Part shown: piece by piece, positions 10,962 through 22,676 of the stretch
How the letters are laid out: every line of letters starts with the position of its first letter
How positions within the stretch are numbered: position 1 is the stretch's first letter
Assembly (NCBI GenBank): GCA_001972305.1
Contig: BDDD01005168.1
Location: 1 to 64,000, forward strand
Source: Cephalotus follicularis
Lineage: Eukaryota; Streptophyta; Magnoliopsida; Oxalidales; Cephalotaceae
Direction of reading: 5' to 3'
Length of the DNA: 64,000 nucleotides
Program-made: the position numbers and the translations under genes
Notes under the pieces: generated by a model
Databases searched by the model: none
What the model was told of the DNA's origin: nothing
The model's input: only the letters and a program-made list of their open reading frames with translations

Positions 10962-13740
10962 TGTCACACCCCATTTCCATAACAACAATAAAAGTGGTGG
11001 CAATCAACATGTAAATCCGGCTTATGTAAAATACGATAAAATTTAAAACTTTAAACTCATAGCGGAAGCAATTGATATAAGCCGAAACATTAACGTGACA
11101 CACATCCCATACTACGTGTCACCAAATACTTAATTCAATACAATAATCCAGGTCAACTGCCCACAAAACAGAGCGTGATTAAAACATCATCCATTAATGA
11201 CACAAAACAAATAAACCAAAAGTATGGTGGATAACCATCATATAATACATAACCAGTTCAACCATATCCAAAAGATTACAATTCCCAATAAGGACATTAT
11301 TACAACTCATTCCCTATCCATGTTGGTCCATGCCTGAGCAACTGCATCAATCTGAAAAGTAGGGGGTTAGCCTTTGTCCTCACTCGGCTAAGTAGTAAAG
11401 TCATATGTGCAATTTGGGATTAAAGATAAAGCATCACATGTAATATATGCAATCGTGGATGCAATACATGGTACTCCATAATAATACATATATATGTGTG
11501 TATATACGTGTATAACTACCAATAGAGCAAACATGCCGATTGGCTACAATCCAACAATCCAATCAACAATACTATGAAGGCACCGCCAACTCCTGGCCCA
11601 GACACTGTACTCCTCACTCCAGCCACCACTCTCTGGATGACTCAAAGCAGGCCACAATCCAAGTCACTGGCACGACGGCTAAGTGACAACACATGGGTTC
11701 CTCTCGCCATCTCCTGGCCCCAAGAGTCCAACCCGCCTATTAGTGTTAGTGGCTACTCCGCCACCGTGACTAATACGGCACAAACTAATCACAATCCAAT
11801 TCAAGTCATTTATAACATAAATACTTGAAACCATGTATATTTTTATCAAACATATACCAATCCATTTTCCAAGTAAAATATGCATCATAAAATACTTGTA
11901 ACAGCATATTTATACAAAATGTGTAACACTCCTTTTAACTGGCATGTTTATTCAAACTTGCATCAATTCATTTTTAAAACTATATTTTGTTTGAATATAG
12001 CAGTTTATACAAAATCATGATTTGCAATAAATCATGTGTGCAACTCCCTAAAAATGGTAATTCATTTTTAAAGCAATAACAATCCACAATTCAGATTCAA
12101 TACAATCATATGCTCAAACGTGCCTAGAGTCGTATCTAGAATCGTTTCAGAAATGACGGGTCCAATTTGGGTCAATTTATCCAAACCATGGGCATAAGCG
12201 TCGACGCTTATCCACTTGGCGTCGACGCTTATGTCCTCTAAGCGTCAACGTCTCATGCGTTCAATACCAGTCATAACAGAACTACGGGCGCCGACGCTTT
12301 CCTAGGAGCGTCGACCCTGTTGTGATATCAGGAGATATCATCCCAACATTCTTGATTCCAGGGGAAAATCCAACCAGCAAACCCACATGCAATCCCAGAA
12401 ACGATCTTCCATAGTGTAAAACGCACAGCAAGTTATCAATGTACATTACCAGAACACCAACTATGAACGGATCATGCAATCCGCAGGTGAACATTGCACA
12501 CAACCATAACCAGATATCACGGTTCTGCAATTATTCACATAAGGCATAGACGTTTTAATTAAGCACCGACGTCTATCATTTTAACACATGAGGGTGTCGA
12601 CGCTTATAGCGTGAGCATCGACGCTTTGGCAGTCCGGTGCAGCCATGTTTGTCGTCCCAACAAAACCAGGTGAAATAGTCCAATTCAACATGCAAACCAG
12701 TTAGATTATTGACACAGATTATACATGCATGGTCAGTTTACAGGTTACAGTAAACATCTTAGCAATCCAACAAACCAACAATCGGACTTTAACATGCAAA
12801 ACTTTGCATACCAGAAATGACAAACCAGTAACATTTAGTCTCAATTTGCATGCACAATTTTACTACAATTTCCCCTTCCTTTTGTTCCAAGTTAGGAACT
12901 AGCATGTCCACCTCTTTAAGTCCTAGAACAGTGGTGATTTGAGCTCCCAGGTCCGAGCAGCTCCAAACCTTAAGCTCTCCAAGCTTCCAATCGGCCAACA
13001 ATGGAGGAAAGTGTTTTATCCTTCTCCTTCTCTCTACCGATCCTCACTGTGTTTCTCAACACCCACTGTCTCTTTGTGTTATTTCTTTCTCTAGGTTCGG
13101 TTTAATGGGAGCAAGAATTTTATGCAGATAGCATTTTGTTTCCATCTGTATAATTGCTCAACTTCACTCCTTCCCCACACCTGGTTGCATGGCGCACCAG
13201 GTGTCTTCCTCTTACTGCCAAGGCAATTGCATGCCCTCACATGCATTCTCTCTTCAAGCCTTTCAGTTCTAGCGAATCAGGGTTTCATATTGCATGCATA
13301 ACACGTCATAATCCGCATGTGAAGGCTCCTGGAAAAGATTCTCGATTGCCCTATGCACCACGTTTTCTGTCAGCGCACAAATGTGTCTGAGATTTGATGC
13401 CAAGAGTCAACGTTTACATGCAGGCGTCGACGCTTATACCGTTTTGCTTGAAGGGCATTGACGTTATCAATAGGTGTCGACGTGCATGCGTATGAGTTTA
13501 TGTGTGCTCGTCCCATATGCGTCGACCCTTTCATAAAGGCGTCGACGCTTTTAACCTAAAACTGCGCCATTTTGACTTATAATGCACCTTTAACATTTCT
13601 TAATCATTTTCCCTTACAAAATTCAACATTATGAATTGGAAAACATCATCAAAGTCAAAACTTCCGTCATTCTCATTAATTCCATAAGAAGATTACATTT
13701 GAAATTCAAATATTACAATACGTAAAAATCTCAGGCGTTA
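10962..13740 (-). mobile_element. 5' LTR of element B (about 2.78 kb)
   Basis: On the minus strand it runs from ...TAACGCCTGAG (13740, lacking the first TG, lost at the junction) to ...GGGGTGTGACA (10962). It holds the conserved acceptor-like block at 11351-11398, a diverged repeat zone around 11560-11760, GTCGAC-core clusters at 12190-12318, 12546-12628 and 13402-13548, and the conserved TTCCTAACTTGGAACA string at about 12885-12902, where the usual GT of the donor-like site reads GA. No coding content. Confidence 0.8.
12190..12628. repeat. GTCGAC-core word cluster in element B LTR
   Basis: AAGCGTCGACGCTT, GGCGTCGACGCTT, AGCGTCAACGTC, GGCGCCGACGCTT, AGCGTCGACC, then GTGTCGACGCTT and GCATCGACGCTT in two groups (12190-12318 and 12546-12628). 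A further group lies at 13402-13548 (GCGTCGACGCTT, GTGTCGACGTG, GCGTCGACCC). Confidence 0.8.
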
Positions 13741-15225
13741 AAGCAGTACTCAAGAGGTAAGAGAGTACTATATGCTTAGGCTGTAGATCTCTATGGCTTG
13801 AGCGTCAAGTGGGAGATTGTTAGATAGGGGTGTCCCTGCAAGCCAAGAGATGATTGCAGACATATGTTCTTAACATATGATACACTCTTAGTCAATACAT
13901 TCTTAGTTCCATTCATGTTCAATAGTGCATATTTATGAAAGATTGGCATCTTACCAATATGTAAAATCCTAAACCATTGAATCAGATCAGTTGATTACCA
14001 TGTGAACTGAAAACACATATAGTGCCCTGTCATTCAAGGGGTTGGATCTCATGCCTAAGAGGTTATGAGAATGAGATCCTTACTCCCTTATGACAAAAGT
14101 ACCAAGTCATAGGTTCACTTTCTTAGGGCAATTGTTGAATCTCAAAGACTTGTTGTATTATGCTTGCTCCCGATGTTGGCGAGGATGGATCATCTCATTT
14201 CCATTTGGGTTTACCCTAAAGCTGATGCAGGGTACGTGCTAGAGAGCATCATTGAACTGACCCACCATATGTTAGCTATTTAGAGAGTCAACACCTCTGT
14301 CAATAGGACCCCTATTTGTCACGGTAGTTTTTAGTCAAAGGACACTAGTGGGTATTTTAAGACTCGCGTTGTATCCCTAGACCTAAGCAGCTGGCATGTA
14401 TTGTGTAGTAACCGCTTGGCTTTGGTTTCTGCCTTCCCTAACACTAGCCACGTGCTGGAAAAAGGGTTGTCTCTAGGTCTTGTGGGAGCTACATTGAGAT
14501 GTATGGGCGAGTACGCAAGATGGAATCATCACACCTGCTTTGAAGGTTATAGGCTCTATAACATCTGTGACCATTGAAGACTTGAAAGTCTTATCCAAGC
14601 ACTTAGAAGATGGAAACGAGGTTTCCTGGGATGTCCCCTAATAGTCTCAATGTGTTCATAGAATTATAGTTATCGCATTTTACCTAGGGGTGACATTAAT
14701 CCAAACCTTAGTCGCGGCCAGAGCCGAGATGATGAGGGATATGCGACACATATACCGATGATAGTGATAAAGTATAGGTTTAATCGGTTAACAAATGATA
14801 GACGTGGTATACACGGATCTGGTCATGATTGGTGATCACACCGGGTCTATAGGATAGTTTTGGACTGTCAAGATAGTCATACAAGAATCCTATGATTTCT
14901 GGGAATATATCATTTATACCGAGAACCAACTTGGCTTTCGGGTCCCGCATGATTTTGGAACAGGTTGATATGTCGGGTGACATATCATTTAGTGAAAGGA
15001 TAAAATCTAAGGAGGATGTTACTTTGCTAGTGAACATTTTATTTGTTGAACATATCATTTCACTGAAATGAGTTCAAGCATCACCATAATGAAATGTTCC
15101 GAGCAAAGGGTTGTTTGTTTTCACTAACGAATGCACTTGGGCATTTGTTTGGGGAGAGAGCTTATGGTCTTATATAATATTGGGCTAGGGATTCACCATC
15201 CCATTTGGGCCAAATTTATGCCTTG
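13741..15225 (+). mobile_element. Ty1/copia 3' end: polypurine tract and LTR fragment
   Basis: AAGTGGGAGAT at 13807-13817 followed by TGTTAG at 13818 is the classic polypurine tract and LTR start of plant copia elements. About 66 bases before it may be the end of pol, too short to call. From 13818 on there is AT-rich LTR-like sequence without GTCGAC words and without a long ORF. The right end is cut near 15225, where a minus-strand gypsy LTR fragment starts; no terminal CA could be fixed. Confidence 0.6.
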
Positions 15226-15774
15226 ATATGGCTCACCAGGTGTCTCCCCTTTGCTGCCAAGGCCATTGCATGCTCTCACATGCCTTCCCACTTCTGTCAT
15301 TTCAGTCCTAGCAGTTCAGGGTACCATAATGCATGCTCAACATGTCATGAACTTCCTGTTAAGATGCCTGGATAGTGCCCCCTTGCACGTTATTTTGTAA
15401 GCAGAGTAACGTGCTTGACATTCGATGTTACGCATCGACGTCTTCTTAAAAGACGTCGACGGCTCTTCCCTTTTTACACGAGGGCGTCGATGTCCTCGCC
15501 TACACCGATGTGCATGTGCAAGCAGTTACGTGCGTCTCTCAGTTCCAAAGGCATCGATGCGTTCCGAAAGGCGTCGACGCGTTTTCCCCAAAACAGTGTC
15601 GTTTTACATCAATTTGCCCTTTTAACATTTCTTTAATATTTTTACTCTAAAATTAACATCATTAGAGTTCGGAAAACATCATCAAAGCCTTGGAAATTCA
15701 TCACTTTATTAATCCCATAATAAAAACACTTTTACATTGTGAAATTACAACATAGGAAAATCTCGGGCGTTACA
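15226..15774 (-). mobile_element. LTR fragment, family of element A
   Basis: Matches 263-838 closely, including the GTCGAC cluster (15432-15590) and the LTR start (TGTAACGCCCGAG on the minus strand at 15774). It is followed directly by the end part of a LARD-like LTR on the opposite strand. Confidence 0.85.
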
Positions 15775-16712
15775 GTAATACGATTGTTTAAAGTTTTAAA
15801 TTTATAGCACTTTTTGGAGTATGAATTATATGATTGAATGACTAAATGGAAGGTATATCACGCGTCGGATCGTGGGGGTTCCTCTCGCGGTTCGGGGTGT
15901 GACAACTTGGTATTAGAGCTAAGGACGGATACAAGCATGAGGAGAACTCATATATTTGTATAAAAATATATGTTCAGAGATTGTTTTCGAATGATATGGA
16001 CGCCGAAGGACGATGAAACGGGTTACACGGTTGTGGACCAAATGGTTAAAAAAAAGAAGGACATTTCATTGATAGAAGTGTGATCACAATGCTATGAGCT
16101 TGAGAGACGCGAGAAAGAAACGCGAACATTCTACCCTCATATGTTTTATCCTAAGGAATCTTGAGGACAAGATTTCTCTAAGGAGGGGAGGATGTAACGC
16201 CCGAAATTTTATAAATAATTATTTTAATATTGGCATAGTGTATGGCCGTATTGAGCTGATGGAGCCCAAATCGATAAAAAGCATCGCGTATTGGAGCCGC
16301 AAATCATAGGGCCCAAAATGATTAATAAAGCCCATTTTTAATGTGTGACAATAAGGCCCTACGTTCGCATTTTTATTGTGATTATTTTGGTACCCGTTCG
16401 GATAATTAATATAGCAAATTTCGAATTAAACGGGAACCAGACCTTAGTATTTTGCTGGTAAATACCAAGAAGGGAAGCAAAAAATTTAAAGAAAAGAAAA
16501 AGGGAACACACGGGCGCATAAGGCACCTGTGCGTTAGAAGAAGCAAGAGACATGAGCGAGAGAGAGAGAGAGATGAAGCGGGAGAGACAGCGGGAGAGAA
16601 AGGGAGAGAGGGCGTCGGAGACGACGCCGAAGCCAGCCACCAGACCGGGAGAGCACGTCGGCCAGCCTAGGACCTCTAGCCGGTGGTAACTTCTCCTTTC
16701 CTCTTTTAGTCA
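15775..16712 (+). mobile_element. LARD-like element copy 2: LTR end, 288-bp internal region, LTR start
   Basis: 15775-15904 is the end of the LTR (TCGGGGTGTGACA). A primer site TGGTATTAGAGC (one transition from TGGTATCAGAGC) lies at 15908-15919. The internal region is 15905-16192 and ends in the polypurine tract AAGGAGGGGAGGATG. The 3' LTR starts TGTAACGCCCG at 16193 and stops at about 16712 at a junction. Both replication sites are present but there is no gag or pol, so it would need enzymes from another element. Closely similar to 6205-6860. Confidence 0.75.
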
Positions 16713-16971
16713 TGGCTTCCACTACCTTTTTGTTCCAAGTTAGGAACTAGAAAGTCCACCTCTTTTAGTCCTAGAACCGTCCACAGCAGCTCCAAGGATC
16801 GTCCCGTTGATGCTAGCCACAAGGTTCAAGCTCCAAGCTCCAAACAAGTTCGACAATGGAGGTTTTCAGCCCCTCTCTCTAACTCTTTCACTCACTGGTT
16901 TCTTATCTCGTATTCTCACGGTGTTTCTCTTCTTCTTCTCTTAGTCTGTTTTGAGAAGAACAATACGTTCT
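16713..16971 (-). mobile_element. LTR fragment, 192 bp identical to window start
   Basis: 16780-16971 equals 1-192 without a mismatch. 16728-16760 holds the conserved donor-side string (TTCCTAACTTGGAACA, then AAAAGGTAG on the minus strand). Sharp junctions on both sides: LARD-like LTR on the left, element D LTR on the right. Confidence 0.8.
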
Positions 16972-19413
16972 CTCTCCCGTATACTTCTCCTTATCATAAC
17001 TCCCTCATCCGAAAATCTCCTCCTCTTTCCTAATCCAACCAGATTTTGTCTCCACTTTTCCTAATCCTATCCGAAAATTTTGATCCCTTTCTGTTTAAGT
17101 AAGCCTACAATCACTGTTATGTCACCATCTTGTATCCTTGTTCCTGGTCAGTGTCGTGTCTTGACAATTGGAAATCCTTTATGCCCTTAGTACGAGCGCC
17201 TTCATCAAGCCAGGTTTGTGCTTTGTAAATTCTGCCTCTTGATGGTTACGTTTTGGTTATTCACTCTTTGAGCAGATTTAGAATACTTGTGTTGGCTTCC
17301 TCTTCCTTTTATTTTGAAACAGTCGGTTTAAGTTTGGGATTGCTGTGTCTATTCAGCAGTTGTGAGTCGCCATTACAGGTTGGTTTCCTCTTGTTCTTAC
17401 TGTGATGTTATTCTGTGATGCTATGAATTCGTTCTGCATGTATACATAGGTGTTAGAATTCGGTTTTTATTTCCTGTCACTTTATGTTCTATCTACTGTT
17501 CTAAGTCAATTAGCAAGCCTGTAGGCATCTAGAAAGAGTTATGCAATCTGGTTATAGTATCTGACATTGGTAACTTGAAAAAAGAATCAAATTATGCATA
17601 TATATGAAATGGTTTAAGTTCATCTCTCACCTTAAATTAATCACCGTCAACGTATCTCTTTTATATTCGGTGTTCTGTTACTGTTTTAAAAACCATATAG
17701 AGTCCTCATAAATGTTGGTGGTACTCTGGTGTTGAGAAATCCGAGTTTTAGCAGCTAGATTGCACAAAAAACTATCTTATTTTGCTGTTCTGTCGCCAGG
17801 ACAGTCGACTGCCTATTTGATAAGTCGGTTGTTTCGATTGTGTAGTTGGCTATCTTATGAATACAGTCGACTGTTTTGTGTTGTGCAGCCGACTGGACCC
17901 CTGTCACAGTCGACTGCCTACAGTTCTAGTTGTGCAGTCAGCTGGGCCTGTTGCATAGTCGACTGCCACCCTTTTGGACAGCCGACTGGGGTCCTGTATA
18001 AGTCGGCTGCATTGTCTTGTAAATTACTATTTTCATATTCTCTTATCCGTTTGTTCTGCCGTTGAGTCTGGATTTTGTTATAAACATCTTTATGATTCTG
18101 ATTCATGCCTAAAATAATTTTTAAACCCTTATATGAATATTGTTATATTGTATATATTATTGTGCTACGTGGGGCTTTTAGAATTATCAGTTATTGGTAA
18201 GTTGATTCGGTAATCGCATAAGGTACGAATATTTCTACTCTTTGATACTCTTTTCTTGGACATCTGATTTATTCAAAATAAATCTAGTTTTATGAATATG
18301 ACCCTTTCAGTTTATGACTCCATTATGTTTTGGATTTTGAAAATAAAGTCACTTGATATTTCTATGAGTTAAATATTTCTGACTTTATAAATTCAGCTAT
18401 GATATGTTTATGAAGTGTTATAAAATCATCTATTTACTGTGGAATTAAATGAGTTGATATTTTTCTGATGAAAGCATGTGTTTATATCGTTTGATAACGA
18501 TATATGAATATGTTTTGGAAAACCGTTTCTTATGTGTTTTAAATTGATTGTGATAAAATCAATGTTTTTAAATGGTGAAATACTCAGCTTTTTGTACCCA
18601 CCTATGGGCGTACCATAGGCATGTCATAGGCCTGGCACAGGGACATGACACTTTACGTAGCGGTGTGTTAGTTTACGACGTCTCTCTGTGATATCCTTGG
18701 ATAGGATTTGTGATAGAGGCATTTGGATCGATCCTAGTTATATGATATGTGATATGTTATGATATGGGAATTGTTTATGTAGTGACGTACACTTCAATTC
18801 TATTGGCATGTGGATGTCGGGAATCCCTTGCTATATGTGTTTATGATATGTGATATGTTATGATGCTCAGTTATGGAACCTATGTTTTTGAAAGGTATGC
18901 TTTATGTTTTCAAAGATATGAAATTGGTTTATATGTTCTGCCGTGGGCAATAACAAAGGATGTTTAAATGTTTTATTGCCTAAGAATTCTGCTTTGAAGT
19001 ACTTTTGAATTCTTACTGCTTTAAAGTATCGTTTATTATTTTTACATTTTATATTCGTACTGAGGTTTGCTCAGCCGCGTTTTTGTTTCCATGAGGAAGG
19101 TTATCAGGAGCAATGGGGCAATGTGTGACAAGAGTGACTCCCTTATGTCTAAGGATCATCTAGGAGTTGATCCCACTGTGTTTATGTTCTAATATGGTCA
19201 TAGTAGTGCTTGATTTTATGAACTATATGTTTAGTTTCAGTTTATGACTTTTGGTTTTGAATAAGTTTCCAGACCTTGTTTAGTTTCAGTATGTTATCAG
19301 TTATGTTTTAGAGCATCATGTTTTTAATAAAGCTGAGCCTTTTTATTATATTATGTTATGTTAAGTTTCTATATTATGACCTGTAAGGGCTCCCACAGCT
19401 CGGGGGTGTTACA
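16972..19413 (+). mobile_element. 5' LTR of gypsy element D (start missing)
   Basis: Near-identical to 31375-33814, so it is the partner LTR with the first ~275 bp lost. Ends CTCGGGGGTGTTACA. It holds a CAGTCGACTG cluster at 17800-18012 and a possible donor CAGGTTGGTTT near 17378. A possible acceptor near 19098 lies in TTGCTCAGCCGCG plus a T-rich run; the 3' LTR reads GCGGCAG|G where this copy reads GAGGAAG|G. Confidence 0.85.
17800..18012. repeat. GTCGAC-core word cluster (dialect CAGTCGACTGCC)
   Basis: About ten words such as CAGTCGACTGCC, CAGTCGACTGTT, CAGCCGACTGG and TAGTCGACTGCC in 210 bases. A near-identical cluster lies at 32202-32412 in the 3' LTR. Here the flanks are AG/CT instead of CG/CG, but the core and 10-base palindrome remain. 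Confidence 0.85.
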
Positions 19414-19418
19414 GATTA

Positions 19419-19430
19419 TTGTATCAGAGA
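19419..19430 (+). other. Degenerate primer binding site, element D
   Basis: TTGTATCAGAGA lies five bases after the LTR end and matches the Met-tRNA primer site TGGTATCAGAGC at most positions. Confidence 0.55.
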
Positions 19431-19585
19431 AATTGGTTTTGTTCCTTAGAAGACCTAACCAGGTTTGACATGTGAGATTGGGTAGACTTGGGTTATAGCT
19501 ATTACCCTATGGTCATTTTGATGTGTTTTCTGTTTTGATTTTTTTGTTTTGGTTTGACGTTTTGTGATTCGTTTTCTTTTCGTAG

Positions 19586-20569
19586 ATGGTCCGTACAAGA
19601 AACACTCCTCAGAGAACTGCACCAGCTGGGGCTCGGGATGAAGTAAAAAATGAGCCTTCTATAAAGGAGATGGTACGTCAGGCAGTGGCTCAGGAGGTAA
19701 ACCGTGTTATGCATCAAAAGAATCGGGAACAAGTTATTGAGGAGAATGCACAGAAAGATGTTCAGGTGGCTATGGAAACTGGGGATAGGCCTGACATTCC
19801 TGCCTATGTTTGGCTTGAGCGGTTTCAGAAGCAAAGGCCACAGTCTTTCAGTTCAACACTGACACACGTGGCAGCTGAACACTGGATAGCGCACATGGAA
19901 AAGATTTTCGATGTACTGGGATGTGATGATCAGCAGAAGGTAAGATTGGATGCTTACAAACTTGAAGGAGATGCTCAAAAGTGGTGGAAGACCTTGAAAT
20001 TGGCTAAGGGTGGAAATTATGATGATGCTCTGATATGGTCTGAGTTCCGGGAAGTCTTCTATCAGCAGTATTTCCCCACTGCTAATAAGGAGGCCTATGC
20101 AAGGGAGTTTGTTAACACTAGACAGAAGCATGGAGAAATAGTTTTAGAGTTCTTGGCCCGTTTCACTAGACTGGCTGGGTTTGATGAATCCGCGGTGGGG
20201 TCAGCATCAGAGCAAGCTGAGAGGTTCAAGGGGAAGTTGCACTACCAGTTTAGAGGAAAGTTGATAAACTCCAAGTTTGCTGATGTGGCTGAGGTTGCAA
20301 ATGCTGCGAAAAACATTGAATTGGTGAGATTGGACTTCCAGGCAGCACGCCAAGAGGGGGATTAGAAAGGGAATAGGAATGAGCAAGATTATGGACAGCA
20401 GAATAAGGGTCAAGGCGGTTCATGGAATAGGGGCCGAAGTGGTAAGCAACATAAGAAAGATCATAAGCAGAATAAAGATGGTGGTCAACAATGTCAGCAA
20501 GGAAATGATCAGAGGAATGCACAGGGAGCTGGTGGTGGGGGTAACCCCAATGTTCAAATTGCTTGATGT
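19586..20569 (+). pseudogene. gag: Gag of gypsy element D
   Basis: Begins MVRTRNTPQRTAPAGARDE at 19586, shortly after the primer site. Readable to a TAG at 20363; the same frame goes on through a Gly/Asn/Gln-rich linker to a TGA near 20565. The retrotransposon-gag domain is visible (AAEHWIAHMEKIFDVLG, AYKLEGDAQKWWKTLK, WSEFREVFYQQYFP, LEFLARFTRLAGF). The zinc knuckle [14 protein letters not shown] follows at about 20625-20666 in the same frame. Apart from the two stops the gene is long and well preserved, so this element seems younger than A, B and E. Confidence 0.9.
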
Positions 20570-22350
20570 GATACCTATGGTAGGTATCATCGAGTTGGAA
20601 TCTATTATAAAGCCAGTGGGGCCTGCTTTGTGTGTGGACAGATGGGTCACTTTATGAAGGATTGTCTGGATCTTTGTGCGAAGGAGAGGAAGGGTAATGG
20701 TGCTAATGCTGGGCAACGCAATGTGGATGTGATTCTGGGTATGGATTGGTTGGATCGCCATCGGGCTACGATTGATTGTCACGCTCGGAGGATCTTGTTT
20801 GGAGATGTGGATCGACCTGATTTTATTTATCAGGGTTCACGGCCTATGAAAGATGTTAAGATTATATCTGTTATGAAAGCTCAGAAGTTAGTAGATAAAG
20901 GCGCTGAGGGATTCTTAGCTGTTGTGAAAGATATCTCTAAGTATGAACCTCGCCTTGAGGATTATCCTGTGGTTAGAGAGTTTTCAGATGTGTTTACAGA
21001 GGAGTTACCGGGTTTGCCACCACAACAGGAAGTGGTGTTTACCATTGAGCTCATTCCTGGGGCGGCACCTATATCTAAAGCACCTTATAGTATGGCACCA
21101 CTCGAGTTGCAAGAGCTGAAGGAGCAGTCGCAAGAGTTGTTAGATCGGGGTTTTATCCAGCCGAGTGTTTCGTCGTGGCGAGCTCCGGTTTTGTTTGTGA
21201 AGAAGAAAGATGGATCTATGAGGCTGTGCATAGACTACAGAGAATTGAATAGGATCACTATTCGGAATAAGCACCCTTTGCCTAGGATTGATGACTTATT
21301 TGATCAACTCCAAGGTGCACGGTATTTTTCTAAGATTTATTTGAGGTCGGGATATCATCAGTTGCGGATAAAAGATGAAGATGTGCCTAAGACTGCTTTC
21401 CGTACACGGTATGGCCATTATGAGTTTCCGGTGATGCCGTTCAGACTTACGAATGCACCGGCAGTGCTCATGGATTTGATGAATCGGGTATTTCATGAGT
21501 TTTTGGATCGGCTTGTGATTGTGTTCATCGATGATATCCTTGTGTATTCGAAGTCGAAGGAGGAACATGAAGATCAACTTCGTATAGTGCTTGATATTCT
21601 GAGGAAGAATCAGCTATACACAAAGTTTTCAAAATGTGAGTTCTGGTTGCAGCAGGTGGCATTCTTAGGCCATGTGGTTACAGCGGAAGGTATTAGTGTG
21701 GATCCTGCTAAGGTTGAGGCTATTACTAAATGGCCGATACCTGCTACAGTATCGGAGATCATGATCTTTTTGGGTTTAGCTGGTTACTATAGGCGGTTCA
21801 TGGAAGGCTTCTCCTCTATAGCCTTGCCACTTACTCAGCTTATGAGGAAGGGAGATAAGTTTGTATGGAATGATGAAAGGGAGGCAAACTTTGAGAAGTT
21901 GAAGATTGGTCTTGAGTCTGCACCGATTCTTCGTTTGCCGTCTCGGTTGGGTGGATACTAGATTTATAGTGACGCTTCTAAAAAGGGATTGGGTTGTGTT
22001 CTGAAGCAGCATGGTCATGTGATAGCATATGATTCGAGAAAATTGAAGCCTTATGAAGTGAATTACCCTACTCATGATCTTAAGTTAACGGCAGTTGTGT
22101 TTGCTCTGAAAATCTGGAGGCACTATTTGTACGGAGAAACATGTGACGTATTCACCGATCATAAGAGTCTCAAGTACATTTTCACGCAGAAAGAGTTGAA
22201 CATGCGTTAGAGGTGGTGGTTAGAGCTTTTGAAGGATTACAATCTGAATATTCAATACCACCCTGGTAAAGAAAACATTGTAGCTGATGCCCGTAGTAGG
22301 AAGAGTTCTGGGAGTGTGGCGGCTTTTGTTACTCAGTCGCATTTGCTAGC
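20570..22350 (+). pseudogene. pol: Zinc knuckle, partial protease, RT and RNase H, element D
   Basis: Same frame as gag. After the zinc knuckle the reading jumps straight to the C-terminal protease motif [19 protein letters not shown] (about 20725), so the D-S/T-G active-site part is deleted in frame. RT is long and intact: [30 protein letters not shown], and the catalytic box [12 protein letters not shown] near 21520. RNase H begins after a TAG at 21959 ([35 protein letters not shown]) and has a second stop at 22208. The coding sequence is cut at 22350 by an inserted LTR block; integrase resumes at 29890. Confidence 0.9.
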
Positions 22351-22524
22351 TGTAAAGCCCGGTATTTTCCTTTTTGTAATATTCTATTTTAAGATGTAAT
22401 CGTATGCTTGGATTAATGAAAATGTTCGAGATTTCGCCTCAATAATGTTACCAAACCCTAGTTATTGCTTTGGAAGAAAGGAATGTGTATGTTTAAACCA
22501 AAACGATGCAGTTCAGGGATAAAC

Positions 22525-22676
22525 GCGTCGAAGTCTTTGGAAAGACGTCGACGCCTATGGGAGCAAAGGCGTACGTGAATGCATGTACATGCACGTCGAT
22601 GTAGGCAAAGACATTGACCCCCACGTATGAAAAGGGAAAAGACATCGACGTCTATGGAAGACGTCGACGTCTTTGA
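22525..22676. repeat. GTCGAC-core word cluster upstream of the putative LTR promoter
   Basis: Words such as AAGACGTCGACGCC, ACATCGACGTCTATGG and AGACGTCGACGTCTTTG. More words follow downstream of the donor-like site at 23415-23588 and 23810-23930 (ACATCGATGCC, ACATCGACGTCTTTGG, TGTCGACGCC). The nested LTR has the same two-sided arrangement. Confidence 0.8.

Noticed and set aside
19502..20782. Minus-strand ORFs of 68-120 codons over element D gag
   Set aside because: They are antisense to a well-preserved gag with clear domain motifs.
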